A stretch of DNA of 64,000 nucleotides from Ignavibacteriota bacterium (GCA_016218045.1 JACRFB010000059.1:124001-188000); one strand, 5' to 3'. Numbered from the stretch's first letter, positions 9,106 through 18,201 are shown. The notes: a model not told the origin generated them from the letters alone. Program-made: numbers and translations.

Positions 9106-9882
9106 TCACAGTCGAATCACGAGGAACTGTCCCGCCGCTCGCCCGGGACTCAGTGCCACGAAATATGTACCGCGCGCGAGTCCGTGTGTATCGAACCGTG
9201 TCGTCGTTGCGCCCGCGGCCGCGTGCTGCACAGTTCTGCCGAGCATGTCGAGCAGGGTGATCTCGTGTACATCCCGTCCCGGGTACGTGAGCACAAGCTG
9301 GTGTTCCGCGGCGTTGATGTACACCGACACTCCCGCGGCGGCGGAAGTCTCGATGCCGGTGCTGCCGCTGCCTGTGGTGATGGGCGCGTTGAGCATTTCC
9401 TCGTACGCGTAATCCTTGATGGTGAAACTCGACGCGTCGGCGGGCATGCTGACACGCGCCCACCCGTAATGCCATTCCCCTCTCCGCTTGAAGCGGAAGC
9501 CGAAATACTTGTCCCCTCCCCCATACCACGGGGCGTCGAGGATTCCGTATTGATCCTGCCCCCAATACGATGAGGACGACGAGATCACGATGCCGTTTCC
9601 GAACACACGCGCGTGACCGCTGGCATGTGTCAGCACCTGCGGCTCCACGGTGCTGTGCGGATTGCGATGCAATTCCACCGCGAGGTTGTTCGGATCAGGA
9701 TTGAAGTGGCGTAGTTCCATCTCGTACGTGCCGTCGTTGTCGAGATCGATGTTGTAGGATTTGATGACCTGCGCCTGGGTGGCCGACACGGTGCTGTCGG
9801 GCACCACGTCGGTGTACACGATCTGGGACGCGGACCTGTCCGTCGCGACGACAAACAGGATAAGCGTGAGGAGCTTTTTCAT
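9106..9882 (-). CDS. Secreted T9SS-sorted protein of unknown function
   Basis: The start at 9882 is fixed by a signal peptide (MKKLLTLILFVVATDRSASQ). The 258-residue product opens with an acidic, calcium-site-like stretch (NIDLDNDGTYEMEL), has the HYGWARVSM segment often seen in exported anchor-type proteins of this phylum, and ends with a T9SS sorting domain (EITLLDMLGRTVQH, then GTYFVALSPG and FLVIRL). The whole protein may be a small surface or released beta-sandwich. Function not recognised. Confidence 0.8.
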   Translation of the reverse strand: MKKLLTLILFVVATDRSASQIVYTDVVPDSTVSATQAQVIKSYNIDLDNDGTYEMELRHFNPDPNNLAVELHRNPHSTVEPQVLTHASGHARVFGNGIVISSSSSYWGQDQYGILDAPWYGGGDKYFGFRFKRRGEWHYGWARVSMPADASSFTIKDYAYEEMLNAPITTGSGSTGIETSAAAGVSVYINAAEHQLVLTYPGRDVHEITLLDMLGRTVQHAAAGATTTRFDTHGLARGTYFVALSPGRAAGQFLVIRL

Positions 9883-10034
9883 GAGTCTCTCCGAATCCAT
9901 CCATGAATGATGACAGCCGCCGCGCCGGGTCGGTATACACGCGGCTGTCTCGGTTCGTGAGGAAGTGTATATACGATGAAGACACGCCGCTCCGCACAAG
10001 GTTACAGGGGCGCAGTGACGCGCAGCGTCCCTCC

Positions 10035-10065
10035 TTTGTCCTTCGACCCGAAATACGCTAGCTTT
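10035..10065 (+). promoter_or_regulatory. Candidate promoter for rmuC
   Basis: TTTG at 10035-10038 and TAGCTTT at 10059-10065 are 20 bp apart and lie 25 bp before the rmuC ATG. The arrangement copies the one before tex. Pattern match only. Confidence 0.4.
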
Positions 10066-10090
10066 CAACAGAACATTTGCAAGGGCAGAC

Positions 10091-11623
10091 ATGGACATCC
10101 TCTTCCTTCTCGGCGGTATTATTCTCGGCGCGGTCATCGGCTGGACCATCGCAACGCAGCGCGCGCGGCAGGGACTCGTCCCACGCGCGGAACTCGACGC
10201 GGCGGCACAAAACCTGAATCAGACCGTCACCGAACTCCGCGTGGAACAGGAACGCGGCCGCGCACTTGCCACGCAGCGGGAAGAGGCGCTGACGTCGCTC
10301 CGCGAAAAGGAGAACGCGGTGTTGGCGCTGTCGAGCGCGGCGTCGTCGCGGGAGGCCGAACTCAAGGCAGCGCGGCAGCAGGCCGAGGAAACACGCGCCG
10401 CACTCGCCGCGCTCGGCGAGTCGTTCGAAAAACTGCGTGGCGACATCGAAGAACGAAACGCGCAGCTCGCGGAATTGCGCGCACAGAAACAGGCGGCTGA
10501 CGAGAAACTCACGACGCAGAAATCGGAGATCGAGGCGATACGCCGCCAGTCGGAGGCGGAGTTTAAAAATCTCGCGACGCAGATCCTCGATGAAAAGGCG
10601 GAGAAGTTCACGGCGCTGAACAAAAGCAATATCGAGACCATTCTGAAACCGCTCGGCGACAACCTGCTCGAGTTCAAGAAGAAGGTCGAGGATGTGTACG
10701 ACAAGGAGGCCCAGCAGCGCTTCTCGCTGGGTCAGGAAGTGGAAAAACTGGTGAAGCTCAACCAGCAGATCAGTCTCGACGCAACCAATCTCACCAAGGC
10801 CCTCGAGGGGAATTCGAAAACGCAGGGCGACTGGGGCGAAATGATTCTCGAACGAATCCTCGAGCAGTCGGGCCTGGTGAAGGGACGCGAGTATGTTGTG
10901 CAGGAATTCCTCCGCGACGATGCCGGATCGGTGCTGAAAAACGAGGAAGGATCGAAGATGCAGCCCGACGTGCTGGTCTCGTACCCCGGCGACCGTAAGG
11001 TGATCATCGATTCGAAGGTGTCGCTTCTTGCATACAAACGGTACGCGGCCGCCGACTCGCGCGAGGAACAGTCCGCCGCGCTTAAACAGCATGTCGATTC
11101 CATCAAACGGCACATCGAGGGTTTGAGCAGGAAAAACTATCCGGACTTCACACAGAGTCTCGACTTTGTGATGATGTTTGTGCCCATCGAACCGGCCTTC
11201 CTCGCGGCGCTGCAGCACGATCCCGAGCTGTGGAATTACGCGTATTCGCGGCGTGTGCTGCTGATGAGTCCGACCAACCTCATCGCAGCGCTAAAGCTCG
11301 TGGCCGATCTCTGGCAGCGTGAATATCAGAACCGTAACGCCATCGAGATCGCGGAGCGGGGTGGCGCTCTCTACGACAAGTTCGCGGGTTTTGTGGACAC
11401 CCTCGCCTCAGTCGGCGAATCGATCGACAAGGCGCAGGTCCGGTACACCTCGGCGATGAACATGCTGAAGGACGGCAAAGGCAATCTGCTCACACGTGTC
11501 GAGGGACTAAAAAAACTCGGCATCAAGGCGAAGAAGGCACTGCCGTCGTCGCTACTTATATCAGCGGAAGACGAGGAGAACGCGGATGCGGACAACACCG
11601 ACGAAGAGAGCGGGGCCGCGTGA
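10091..11623 (+). CDS. rmuC: DNA recombination protein RmuC
   Basis: A 510-residue protein with an N-terminal membrane anchor (MDILFLLGGIILGAVIGWTI), a long coiled coil (about residues 35-170) and the RmuC nuclease-like core: GNSKTQGDWGEMILERILEQ, then QPDVLVSYPGDRKVIIDSKV, the PD-(D/E)xK-like DSKVS site, and FVMMFVPIEPAF. RmuC limits recombination at inverted repeats, possibly by cutting DNA structures. The tail EDEENADADNTDEESG is acidic. The stop codon is followed at once by a repeat array. Confidence 0.93.
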   Translation: MDILFLLGGIILGAVIGWTIATQRARQGLVPRAELDAAAQNLNQTVTELRVEQERGRALATQREEALTSLREKENAVLALSSAASSREAELKAARQQAEETRAALAALGESFEKLRGDIEERNAQLAELRAQKQAADEKLTTQKSEIEAIRRQSEAEFKNLATQILDEKAEKFTALNKSNIETILKPLGDNLLEFKKKVEDVYDKEAQQRFSLGQEVEKLVKLNQQISLDATNLTKALEGNSKTQGDWGEMILERILEQSGLVKGREYVVQEFLRDDAGSVLKNEEGSKMQPDVLVSYPGDRKVIIDSKVSLLAYKRYAAADSREEQSAALKQHVDSIKRHIEGLSRKNYPDFTQSLDFVMMFVPIEPAFLAALQHDPELWNYAYSRRVLLMSPTNLIAALKLVADLWQREYQNRNAIEIAERGGALYDKFAGFVDTLASVGESIDKAQVRYTSAMNMLKDGKGNLLTRVEGLKKLGIKAKKALPSSLLISAEDEENADADNTDEESGAA

Positions 11624-11900
11624 CAGCGGGAGAGCGTGACAGCGAACCTGTGTCTCGCTGAGCGGAGTCGAAGCGCGACGGAACAGCGGGACAGCGGGAG
11701 AGCGGGACAGCGAACCTGTGTCTCGCTGAGCGGAGTCGAAGCGCGACGGGACAGCGGGACAGCGGGAGAGCGGGACAGCGGGAGAGCGGGACAGCGAACC
11801 TGTGTCTCGCTGAGCGGAGTCGAAGCGCGACGGAACAGCGGGACAGCGGGACAGCGGGACAGCGGGAGAGCGGGACAGTGGGAGAGCGGGACAGCGGCCG
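11624..11900 (+). repeat. Octad array with three copies of a CTGAGCGGAGTCGAAG element
   Basis: The region alternates 8-mers GGGACAGC and GGGAGAGC with three near-identical copies of a block reading GAACCTGTGTCTCGCTGA then GCGGAGTCGAAGCGCGAC, at about 11644, 11722 and 11795. The inner CTGAGCGGAGTCGAAG piece, reverse CTTCGACTCCGCTCAG, is a motif I remember from intergenic repeats in many environmental bacteria. Open frames here are not judged to be genes. Confidence 0.8.
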
Positions 11901-11970
11901 AAGGCCGCAAGAAAAAACCTCCTTTTCTCCGTTCCTCCTGTGAAAACAGGCCTTCAGCGCGACACACCGC

Positions 11971-12330
11971 CTAGAACGTCAGCACCTTGTCACACTCCAC
12001 CGTCCACTGCGCGAATTCCTTCATGTTGGAAAGTTGCACTCCCTCGATGAAAGGCAGGCCGCTGATGCCACGCGCCTCGGAGCAGCCACCGCAACTCTTC
12101 ACTTCCCCACCCTTCTGCAGCACCGACTGCAGCATACGCTCGATGTTGTAATACCCCGTCGGTGTATTCTGCTTCGGCAGTGCACAGAAGACCGCGTCGG
12201 CAAGCAGGAATATCTTCACGGCAACGTTGTTGCTGTGTTCCTTCTGCAAGGTCATGGCCATACGAAGAGCATTGTATGCTTTTTCAGTTCCGTACGGCGC
12301 GTCGTTGATGATGATGAGTATTGTCTGCAT
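11971..12330 (-). CDS. DsrE-family sulfur-relay-like protein
   Basis: The start MQTILIIINDAPYGTEKAYN at 12330 fits the DsrE/DsrF fold; the longer frame adds unrelated residues. The 119-residue product shows the typical ALRMAMTLQ helix, IFLLADAVFCAL and a C-rich loop (SCGGCSEARGI). Members bind persulfide sulfur on a Cys or act as small regulators. Two Cys in CGGC could hold the reactive sulfur. It follows the 105-residue membrane protein by 29 bp on the same strand. Confidence 0.8.
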   Translation of the reverse strand: MQTILIIINDAPYGTEKAYNALRMAMTLQKEHSNNVAVKIFLLADAVFCALPKQNTPTGYYNIERMLQSVLQKGGEVKSCGGCSEARGISGLPFIEGVQLSNMKEFAQWTVECDKVLTF

Positions 12331-12359
12331 TGTGCCGTGTGTAATCGTGATGTGATCAA

Positions 12360-12677
12360 TCAATTGCCTGAGGCAAAAAGCCGGAACAGGAGCAGTACTA
12401 TACTGCCTGAAACGAAGTTGAGAAGCACATTGACACCACCCCTCTTCATGAAGCCATACTCCTTGAAGCTGAGGAAATGTATGGAGTGCATCAGCATGGC
12501 GAGCAGGAGAAGATCCCGAATATCACCGGTAAATCCGGTAAAATCCGGAGAGGACCACGGGCTTGATTCCACGACAATCCACGCAAGTATGGATCCTGCC
12601 AGTACCCCGAAGAGATCGATTATTCGGCCAAGCCACTCATACGTTGCCAGCTCTGCATTCATCGCACTCTTTTCCAT
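12360..12677 (-). CDS. Small hypothetical membrane protein
   Basis: A 105-residue protein with three hydrophobic stretches (IDLFGVLAGSILAWIVVE, LLLLAMLMHSIHFLSF, VNVLLNFVSGSIVLLLFRLF). Its family is not recognised. An ATG at 12677 has a GGAG six bases upstream. It probably forms a two-gene unit with the DsrE-like gene; small membrane proteins next to DsrE genes are sometimes sulfur or thiol transporters, but nothing in this sequence shows that. Confidence 0.55.
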   Translation of the reverse strand: MEKSAMNAELATYEWLGRIIDLFGVLAGSILAWIVVESSPWSSPDFTGFTGDIRDLLLLAMLMHSIHFLSFKEYGFMKRGGVNVLLNFVSGSIVLLLFRLFASGN

Positions 12678-12762
12678 GGGTACTCCATTGTATTACCCAT
12701 AAAATATCAGGGCCCAATCGAAGCACCAAACCACCGGCACTGAATGACGATGTGTGCTTTGG

Positions 12763-13432
12763 TGTATCGTGACACCGGCAGCGGTGTATCGGGACGCGAT
12801 TGCGGTGTATCGGGACACCGGCATCGGTGTAAGGGGCCGCGATTGTGGTGTATCGGGACAATGGCAAAGGTGTACCGGGACAATGGCAACGGTGCAACGG
12901 GCCGCGATTGCGGTGTATCGGGACACCGGCAACGGTGTATCGGGCCGCGATTGCGGTGTATCGGGACAACGGCATCGGTGTAAGGGGCCGCGATTGTGGT
13001 GTATCGGGACAATGGCAAAGGTGTACCGGGACAACGGCAACGGTGTATCGGGCCTCGATTGCGGTGTACCGGGACAATGGCAAAGGTGTATCGGGACAAC
13101 GGTAACGGTGTATGGGGCCGTGCTCGCGATGTACCGGGACAACGGCAACGGTGTATGGGGCCGCGATTGCGGTGTACCGGGACAATGGCAAAGGTGTATC
13201 GGGACAACGGCAACGGTGTATGGGGCCGTGCTCGCGACGCACCGGGACAATGGCAAAGGTGTATCGGGACAACGGCAACGGTGTATGGGGCCGTGCTCGC
13301 GATGTACCGGGACAACGGCAACGGTGCAACGGGACAACGGCAACGGTGTATCGGGCCGCGATTGCGGTGTACCGGGACAATGGCAAAGGTGTATCGGGAC
13401 AACGGCAACGCTGTACCGGTCAAGCGGGATAC
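12763..13432. repeat. Array of about 31 imperfect 21-22-bp modules
   Basis: Each unit begins GTGTA(T/C)CGGG and ends in one of a few alternative tails: ACAACGGCAACG or ACAATGGCAAAG (22 bp), CCGCGATTGCG (21 bp) and CCGTGCTCGCGA(T/C). The order is mixed but some longer blocks recur. The junction CGGTGTACCG is nearly palindromic. Neither strand meets stops in several frames, which creates long artificial ORFs rich in PLSRYT or YRDNG repeats. There is no spacer variation of CRISPR type. The array lies between the divergent genes at 12677 and 13681. Confidence 0.9.
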
Positions 13433-13680
13433 GTTTAACGCGCCGCGATAAAAAGGCAGCGAGTACACGTCGACGGAGTGACGGGTCCCAGCGTACGTAT
13501 GCCAGTGTCCAGGCGTGGAATTATCGGACGTACCCATCGTAATATTTTCCGTGAACCGAGGCGCGGGGAATATCCGTGTAACGGATCTGTATATCCTGAA
13601 AATGGAATTATTTTTTCTTGACATTCTCCTTTCCATGTGCAAGATTCCGGTGTCTCATCCCTCGAAAGGAGTGTCAGGTG

Positions 13681-16600
13681 ATGAACTCGATGGCACAAAC
13701 GGCAGCATCAGGGAACGGCCGGCGGGCGGGAAACACGTGGCCGTCCATCTCCGGCGACTTCCAGCCGATTTCCAACACGAGTGTGAGTATTGCCGGAGTG
13801 ATCGGACTCGTGATAGGTGTGGGCTGGTTGCTCGGAGAGTGGCGATACGGCACCTTCGGGCACGGGTACGTGCCGATGGCCCCGGCGACGGCGTGGCTCT
13901 TCGTCCTGCTCAGTATGTTGATGTTCCTGCGCACCCGGCTGCTGCAATCGCGACGTGCGGCACTGGTATCGATGGTGCTGCCTCTGATGGTGCTCGCGAC
14001 AGTGCTCACCAACACCGACTGGCGCGGGTCCATTGAAATTGAACGGCACTTCACGCTACGCGCGGGCGATCTCCCGGGTGTCCGTACAGGGTGGATGTCG
14101 CCACTCACCGGCGCCGCCTTCCTTCTGTGCTCGCTCGGTGTGGTCCTGAGCATGCCCTGGATAACACGGCACCGGTCGGCACGTCTGACGGCCCTGGTGA
14201 TGGGTTGCACGGTATTGAGTCTTGGCCTTGTGGTGCTCCTGAGTTACATCATGAACGCGCCATTGCTCTACGACGGGCACACAGTGCCGATGGCTGTGGG
14301 TACGGCAGTGTGCTTCGTGCTGCTTGCATTCGGGATCGTGACGGGCGCAGGCTTGGAGAAGTGGTACTGGAATTATAAGGGCCAGCGCTGGTTGTTGACC
14401 GTGTGCGTATTGTGTTGCCTGGCCATCCTGGGACGCGGGGCGTGGAGCTTCCGAACACAGAATGTACTCTATGAAAGGGAGGCGGTGAATCAACTCACCG
14501 CCATCTCGACGATCAAGGTGCATCAGATCGAACAGTGGCGAAAAGAACGGCTCGGTGACGCCGCAGTGTTGAACTCGAGTCTCCTCTTTAAGGAAGCCGC
14601 CAGGGAGTGGATGCGCAGCGGCGATGTGTCGTTGCAGGAAAAACTCCTGCAACGTATCAGCGCCATGACCGTGTATTACGGATACAACGATGTCATCCTG
14701 ACCGATACTCTTGGAAATATTCTGTTGAGTACCGGAGGATCATCCGGGGAGGTCGATGGCGAGATGCGTCACATGTGTGAACGCGCGCTGCGAGCGGGCA
14801 GGCCGCTGCTCAGCGACGTGTACCCAGGTCGCGATTCCTCGGAGACACATATCGCGGTGGTAGCTCCACTCATCGATCCGTCCTCAACGCGTTCATCGGC
14901 ATTCGGTCTGGTAATACTCCAGTCGCGGACGCTGACCTCGCTGGACACGCTGGTCCGTTTCTGGCCCGTCCTAAGCCCGACGGCGGAGGCGATGTTGGTG
15001 CAAGGGTATGCCCAGGAAGTGCACTTCCTGAACGATGTGGGGCATGGTACAGCATCGATGACGCGGCTGCGCTTCCCGTTGAGCCGCACCGAACTTCCGT
15101 CCGTTCGTGCAGTACTCGGCGCGCGGGGCATACTCACGGGCCGCGACCACCGCGGAGTCCGCGTCCTCGCGTACGTGATGGCGGTGCCCGACTCACCATG
15201 GCTGCTTGTGAGCAAGATCGGTGTCGACGAGGTATTCGCGCCACTGTGGCGCGAGGGTGCCGGTATCGGCATTACCGTGGTACTGCTCATGGCGGTGGTC
15301 TGTCTGGGTTTTGTGCTTGTGCAAAAGAGCCGGAACACGGCGCGCGACCACTATGAACGCGAGGAAAAACTCTCCGTCACGCTTCGCGCCATCGGCGACG
15401 GTGTGCTTGTGACGGATGCCGACGGTCGCATCACACGCATCAACCGCGTGACGGAAATACTCACGGGTTGGAGCGAGCAGGAAGCGCTTGGCAGACCCGT
15501 GGAGGAGGTCTTCCGCATCGTGAACGCGGAGACACGCGTCCCCGTTGTTGTTCCCGTTGCGCGCGTGCTGGTAACTGGTGAGCAGCACGGACTCTCGAAT
15601 AACACGCTGCTGATAGCGCGCGACGGTAGCGAATGCCCCATCGACGACAGCGCCGCACCAATTCACGACGCCGACGGCACCCTGATAGGCGTGATCATGG
15701 TATTTCGGGATGTGTCGGAGGAACGGCGGGCGCGGCAGGCCCTGCACTCCATCAATACGACGTTGGAACAACTGGTGCAGGCGCGCACATCCGAGTTGCG
15801 GGAAAGCGAAGAACGTTTCCGCACCCTCATCGAGGCGGCGGCGAGCGTCATCGTGGCTCTGGCCCCCGACGAAAGCATTCTGGAGTTCAACCCCGAGGCG
15901 CAGAAGGTGTTCGGACGCTCGCGCGAGGACGTTCTCGGAAAAAATTACGTGGAGACGTTTATTCCCGAAAGCGCCCGTGCGGAAGTGCGGAATGATATTC
16001 GGAAAGTGCTCACGGGTGTTCCGACACGCGGACATGAGAACCCGATCACACGGGCTGATGGAACACAGCGGATCATCTCGTGGAATGCCAGTCCCCTTCC
16101 GGATGTGCAGGGACGGTCCAGCGGCATCATTGCGGTCGGTCACGACATCACCGAGCGTGTACGTGCGGAGGCCGAACTGCTCGCCGCGAAAGAGCGTGCG
16201 GAAAGGTCCGACAAACTCAAGGACGCCTTCATTGCCAACATCTCGCACGAAGTGCGCACGCCTCTCAACAGTATACTCGGCTTCACGGAGATCCTCCGCG
16301 AACGTGTGCATCCATACCAAACTGCGGATCTCGCACGCATTTTCGACCGCATCCAGGCGGGATCGGATCGGTTGACACGCACCATCGATCTTATATTGAA
16401 CGTCTCACGCATGCAGGCGGGCGACACACTTCTGCGCGCCGCTCCGGTGGATGTATCGATCATGGTCAGCAAGGTTCTGGACGGGCTCGCGCCGCTGGCG
16501 GCCAACAAATCCATCGGCCTCGACTTCCATAACGACAGCGAGGGTACAACCATCATTCAAGCCGACGAATACCTTCTCTCACAAGCCCTGATCAATCTTG

Positions 16601-17343
16601 TCGACAACGCCATCAAATTCACCAGGCAGGGTTCGGTAACCGTACACCTGCGGCGTACGGACGGCCGCCTTTTGCTCGACGTCACGGATACGGGGGTCGG
16701 CATCTCGGAGGAATACCTGCCCCATCTCTTCAAAGCGTACTCGCAGGAGGAGACGGGCATGACCAAGACGTATCAAGGCATCGGTCTGGGCATGACTCTT
16801 GTAAAACAGTATTGCGACGTTCACGGTGTGCCGATCACAGTGCGGAGCAAAAAACACGAGGGCAGCACCTTCTCGCTCGATCTGAGCGCACTGCTGACTG
16901 CGGACGGAAGTATTTCTCCTGCCCCTCTCCACGCCGCTCCCGCGCAGTCGGCGGTGACGGGGCACAGAACAACGGAAAGACCCACGATCCTTGCGGTGGA
17001 AGACGATCAACTCACGCAGGACTTTCTCGCATCCATTCTCACAGATTCATTCGACGTGTTGTTTGCATCGTCCGCCGCCGCTGCCCTGGACCAACTGCAG
17101 ATGCATACCGTCGATCTCATCCTGATGGATCTGTCGCTGGAGGGTGACGTCAACGGACTGCTGCTCACACGGCGGCTGCGGGGCTCGGATCAGCATACAC
17201 ACATTCCGGTCATCGCCGTGACCGCGCATGCCTTCCCCGAAGATGAACGTCTGGCACTCGATGCCGGCTGCGATGCGTACATCGCCAAGCCGGTGACACG
17301 CGCGCGGCTCGTGCAGATGATTCGGAAACACCTCCCGACCTGA
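13681..17343 (+). CDS. Membrane hybrid sensor histidine kinase (7TM-sensor-PAS-PAS-HK-REC)
   Basis: The ATG at 13681 is preceded by AAAGGAG. The 1220-residue protein has about seven membrane helices in residues 30-260, a periplasmic sensor region (about 265-525), another helix (about 529-549), two PAS domains (about 569-680 and 709-824), a DHp domain with the H-box SHEVRTPLN (His856), an ATP-binding domain (N-box DNAIKFT, DTGVGIS, GIGLGM) and a C-terminal receiver with phospho-acceptor Asp1150 (LILMDLSLEG) and Lys in IAKPVT. The first PAS stretch LRAIGDGVLVTDADGRI is typical. The transmitter and receiver are unusually close to those of the gene at 18217-20295. Signal unknown. Confidence 0.92.
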   Translation: MNSMAQTAASGNGRRAGNTWPSISGDFQPISNTSVSIAGVIGLVIGVGWLLGEWRYGTFGHGYVPMAPATAWLFVLLSMLMFLRTRLLQSRRAALVSMVLPLMVLATVLTNTDWRGSIEIERHFTLRAGDLPGVRTGWMSPLTGAAFLLCSLGVVLSMPWITRHRSARLTALVMGCTVLSLGLVVLLSYIMNAPLLYDGHTVPMAVGTAVCFVLLAFGIVTGAGLEKWYWNYKGQRWLLTVCVLCCLAILGRGAWSFRTQNVLYEREAVNQLTAISTIKVHQIEQWRKERLGDAAVLNSSLLFKEAAREWMRSGDVSLQEKLLQRISAMTVYYGYNDVILTDTLGNILLSTGGSSGEVDGEMRHMCERALRAGRPLLSDVYPGRDSSETHIAVVAPLIDPSSTRSSAFGLVILQSRTLTSLDTLVRFWPVLSPTAEAMLVQGYAQEVHFLNDVGHGTASMTRLRFPLSRTELPSVRAVLGARGILTGRDHRGVRVLAYVMAVPDSPWLLVSKIGVDEVFAPLWREGAGIGITVVLLMAVVCLGFVLVQKSRNTARDHYEREEKLSVTLRAIGDGVLVTDADGRITRINRVTEILTGWSEQEALGRPVEEVFRIVNAETRVPVVVPVARVLVTGEQHGLSNNTLLIARDGSECPIDDSAAPIHDADGTLIGVIMVFRDVSEERRARQALHSINTTLEQLVQARTSELRESEERFRTLIEAAASVIVALAPDESILEFNPEAQKVFGRSREDVLGKNYVETFIPESARAEVRNDIRKVLTGVPTRGHENPITRADGTQRIISWNASPLPDVQGRSSGIIAVGHDITERVRAEAELLAAKERAERSDKLKDAFIANISHEVRTPLNSILGFTEILRERVHPYQTADLARIFDRIQAGSDRLTRTIDLILNVSRMQAGDTLLRAAPVDVSIMVSKVLDGLAPLAANKSIGLDFHNDSEGTTIIQADEYLLSQALINLVDNAIKFTRQGSVTVHLRRTDGRLLLDVTDTGVGISEEYLPHLFKAYSQEETGMTKTYQGIGLGMTLVKQYCDVHGVPITVRSKKHEGSTFSLDLSALLTADGSISPAPLHAAPAQSAVTGHRTTERPTILAVEDDQLTQDFLASILTDSFDVLFASSAAAALDQLQMHTVDLILMDLSLEGDVNGLLLTRRLRGSDQHTHIPVIAVTAHAFPEDERLALDAGCDAYIAKPVTRARLVQMIRKHLPT

Positions 17344-17397
17344 ACAGGCGCTGAACGGTGCGAGCGCCGACGGGTATCACAGCCCGCGGTATGCCGC

Positions 17398-17772
17398 TCA
17401 TGCCCCGATGTGCAGTTGCCGGCTGAGATCGCCGATCAGATCCGGCAGAAGAAGCAGATGCTCCTTGAGCACGTAGTCGGTGGCCCCGGCCTCGCGGGCC
17501 GCGCTGCGATAGTCCGCAACATCGTAGTCGGTGACGATGACTATCAGCGCCCGTGGATCGATCGCGCGAATGGCGCGTGTGGCGTCGAGTCCGTCCATGT
17601 GAGGCATGCGCACTTCCATCAACACCACGTCGGGATGCCAGTTTGTGTATTGCGCGATGGCGTCACGGCCGTCGACGGCCTCCCGGATCTCGCCCGCCCT
17701 CGACGAGAGAATACTGCGGATGAATCCGCGGATGACTCTATTGCTGTCTACTATGAGAATGCGTGGACGCAT
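17398..17772 (-). CDS. Single-domain receiver protein lacking the phospho-acceptor Asp
   Basis: The start MRPRILIVDSNRVIRGFIR at 17772 fits a receiver N-terminus; the longer frame upstream does not. The 124-residue protein has the receiver fold, including the conserved Thr (VIVTDYD, Thr81) and Lys103 (VLKEH). The phospho-acceptor position reads VVLMEVRMPHMDG, so Glu53 replaces Asp, and the second acidic-pocket residue is Ser10 rather than Asp. Glu at this place can mimic phosphorylation in receivers. It is convergent with the hybrid kinase gene ending at 17343, 54 bp away. Confidence 0.85.
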   Translation of the reverse strand: MRPRILIVDSNRVIRGFIRSILSSRAGEIREAVDGRDAIAQYTNWHPDVVLMEVRMPHMDGLDATRAIRAIDPRALIVIVTDYDVADYRSAAREAGATDYVLKEHLLLLPDLIGDLSRQLHIGA

Positions 17773-18012
17773 GGTGGTACTTTCGGTCTGTCTTTGAGGC
17801 AATGTTGCGCAGACAACTGCAAGTGTCAATGCACAGATTTCGCGCCTTTTGCGGAATCTGCACCGTGCGGCAGCACGGAAGCACTCCTCCGCCGCGCAGC
17901 GGACCCCGGAAGCGCGAAAAAAAAACAGCGTACCACGCGGATCATATCGCACATGTCCGCGAAAGCGCGTACCTTGCCGTCACTTCACCACACACATCAT
18001 TGCGGAGGAATC

Positions 18013-18201
18013 ATGAAGAATGTGGACATGACACTCGACGGCAACATCCTCATCATCAAGGTCGACGTGACCAAGGAATTCGGCCCGTCATCGTCCGGAA
18101 AAACGATCATCATCGCCTCCACCGAGGGGAACATCTCCGTGGAAGGAAAAGAGGATGTGAAGGTCGGATTAAACGTATACAAGAAACCCGCGCAGGGGTA
18201 A
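18013..18201 (+). CDS. Small conserved-type hypothetical protein
   Basis: A 62-residue protein (MKNVDMTLDGNILIIKVDVT, ending KVGLNVYKKPAQG) with a GGAGGAA ribosome binding site a few bases upstream. It is mostly short beta strands with FGPSSSGKTIIIASTEGN in the middle, a P-loop-looking GxxxxSGKT that is probably coincidental in so small a protein. I recall very similar short proteins in diverse anaerobes, with no assigned function. A possible -7 box (TACCTTG, 17970-17976) lies upstream. Its end converges with the operon end at 18217. Confidence 0.7.
   Translation: MKNVDMTLDGNILIIKVDVTKEFGPSSSGKTIIIASTEGNISVEGKEDVKVGLNVYKKPAQG

Noticed and set aside
12763-13432. Possible CRISPR array
   Set aside because: There are no unique spacers of constant length between copies, the units touch each other, and no cas gene is near.
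12637-13642. Long ORFs on both strands through the 21-22-bp array (up to 311 codons)
   Set aside because: They exist in several overlapping frames only because the repeat lacks stop codons. None has a fitting start site or non-repeat domain.
17410-18012. Upstream extension of the 62-residue protein frame to 17410
   Set aside because: It runs antisense through the receiver gene and intergenic DNA; the ATG at 18013 has its own ribosome site.
18013-18201. Walker A motif (GPSSSGKT) indicating a small ATPase
   Set aside because: The protein has only 62 residues, no Walker B and no room for a P-loop fold.
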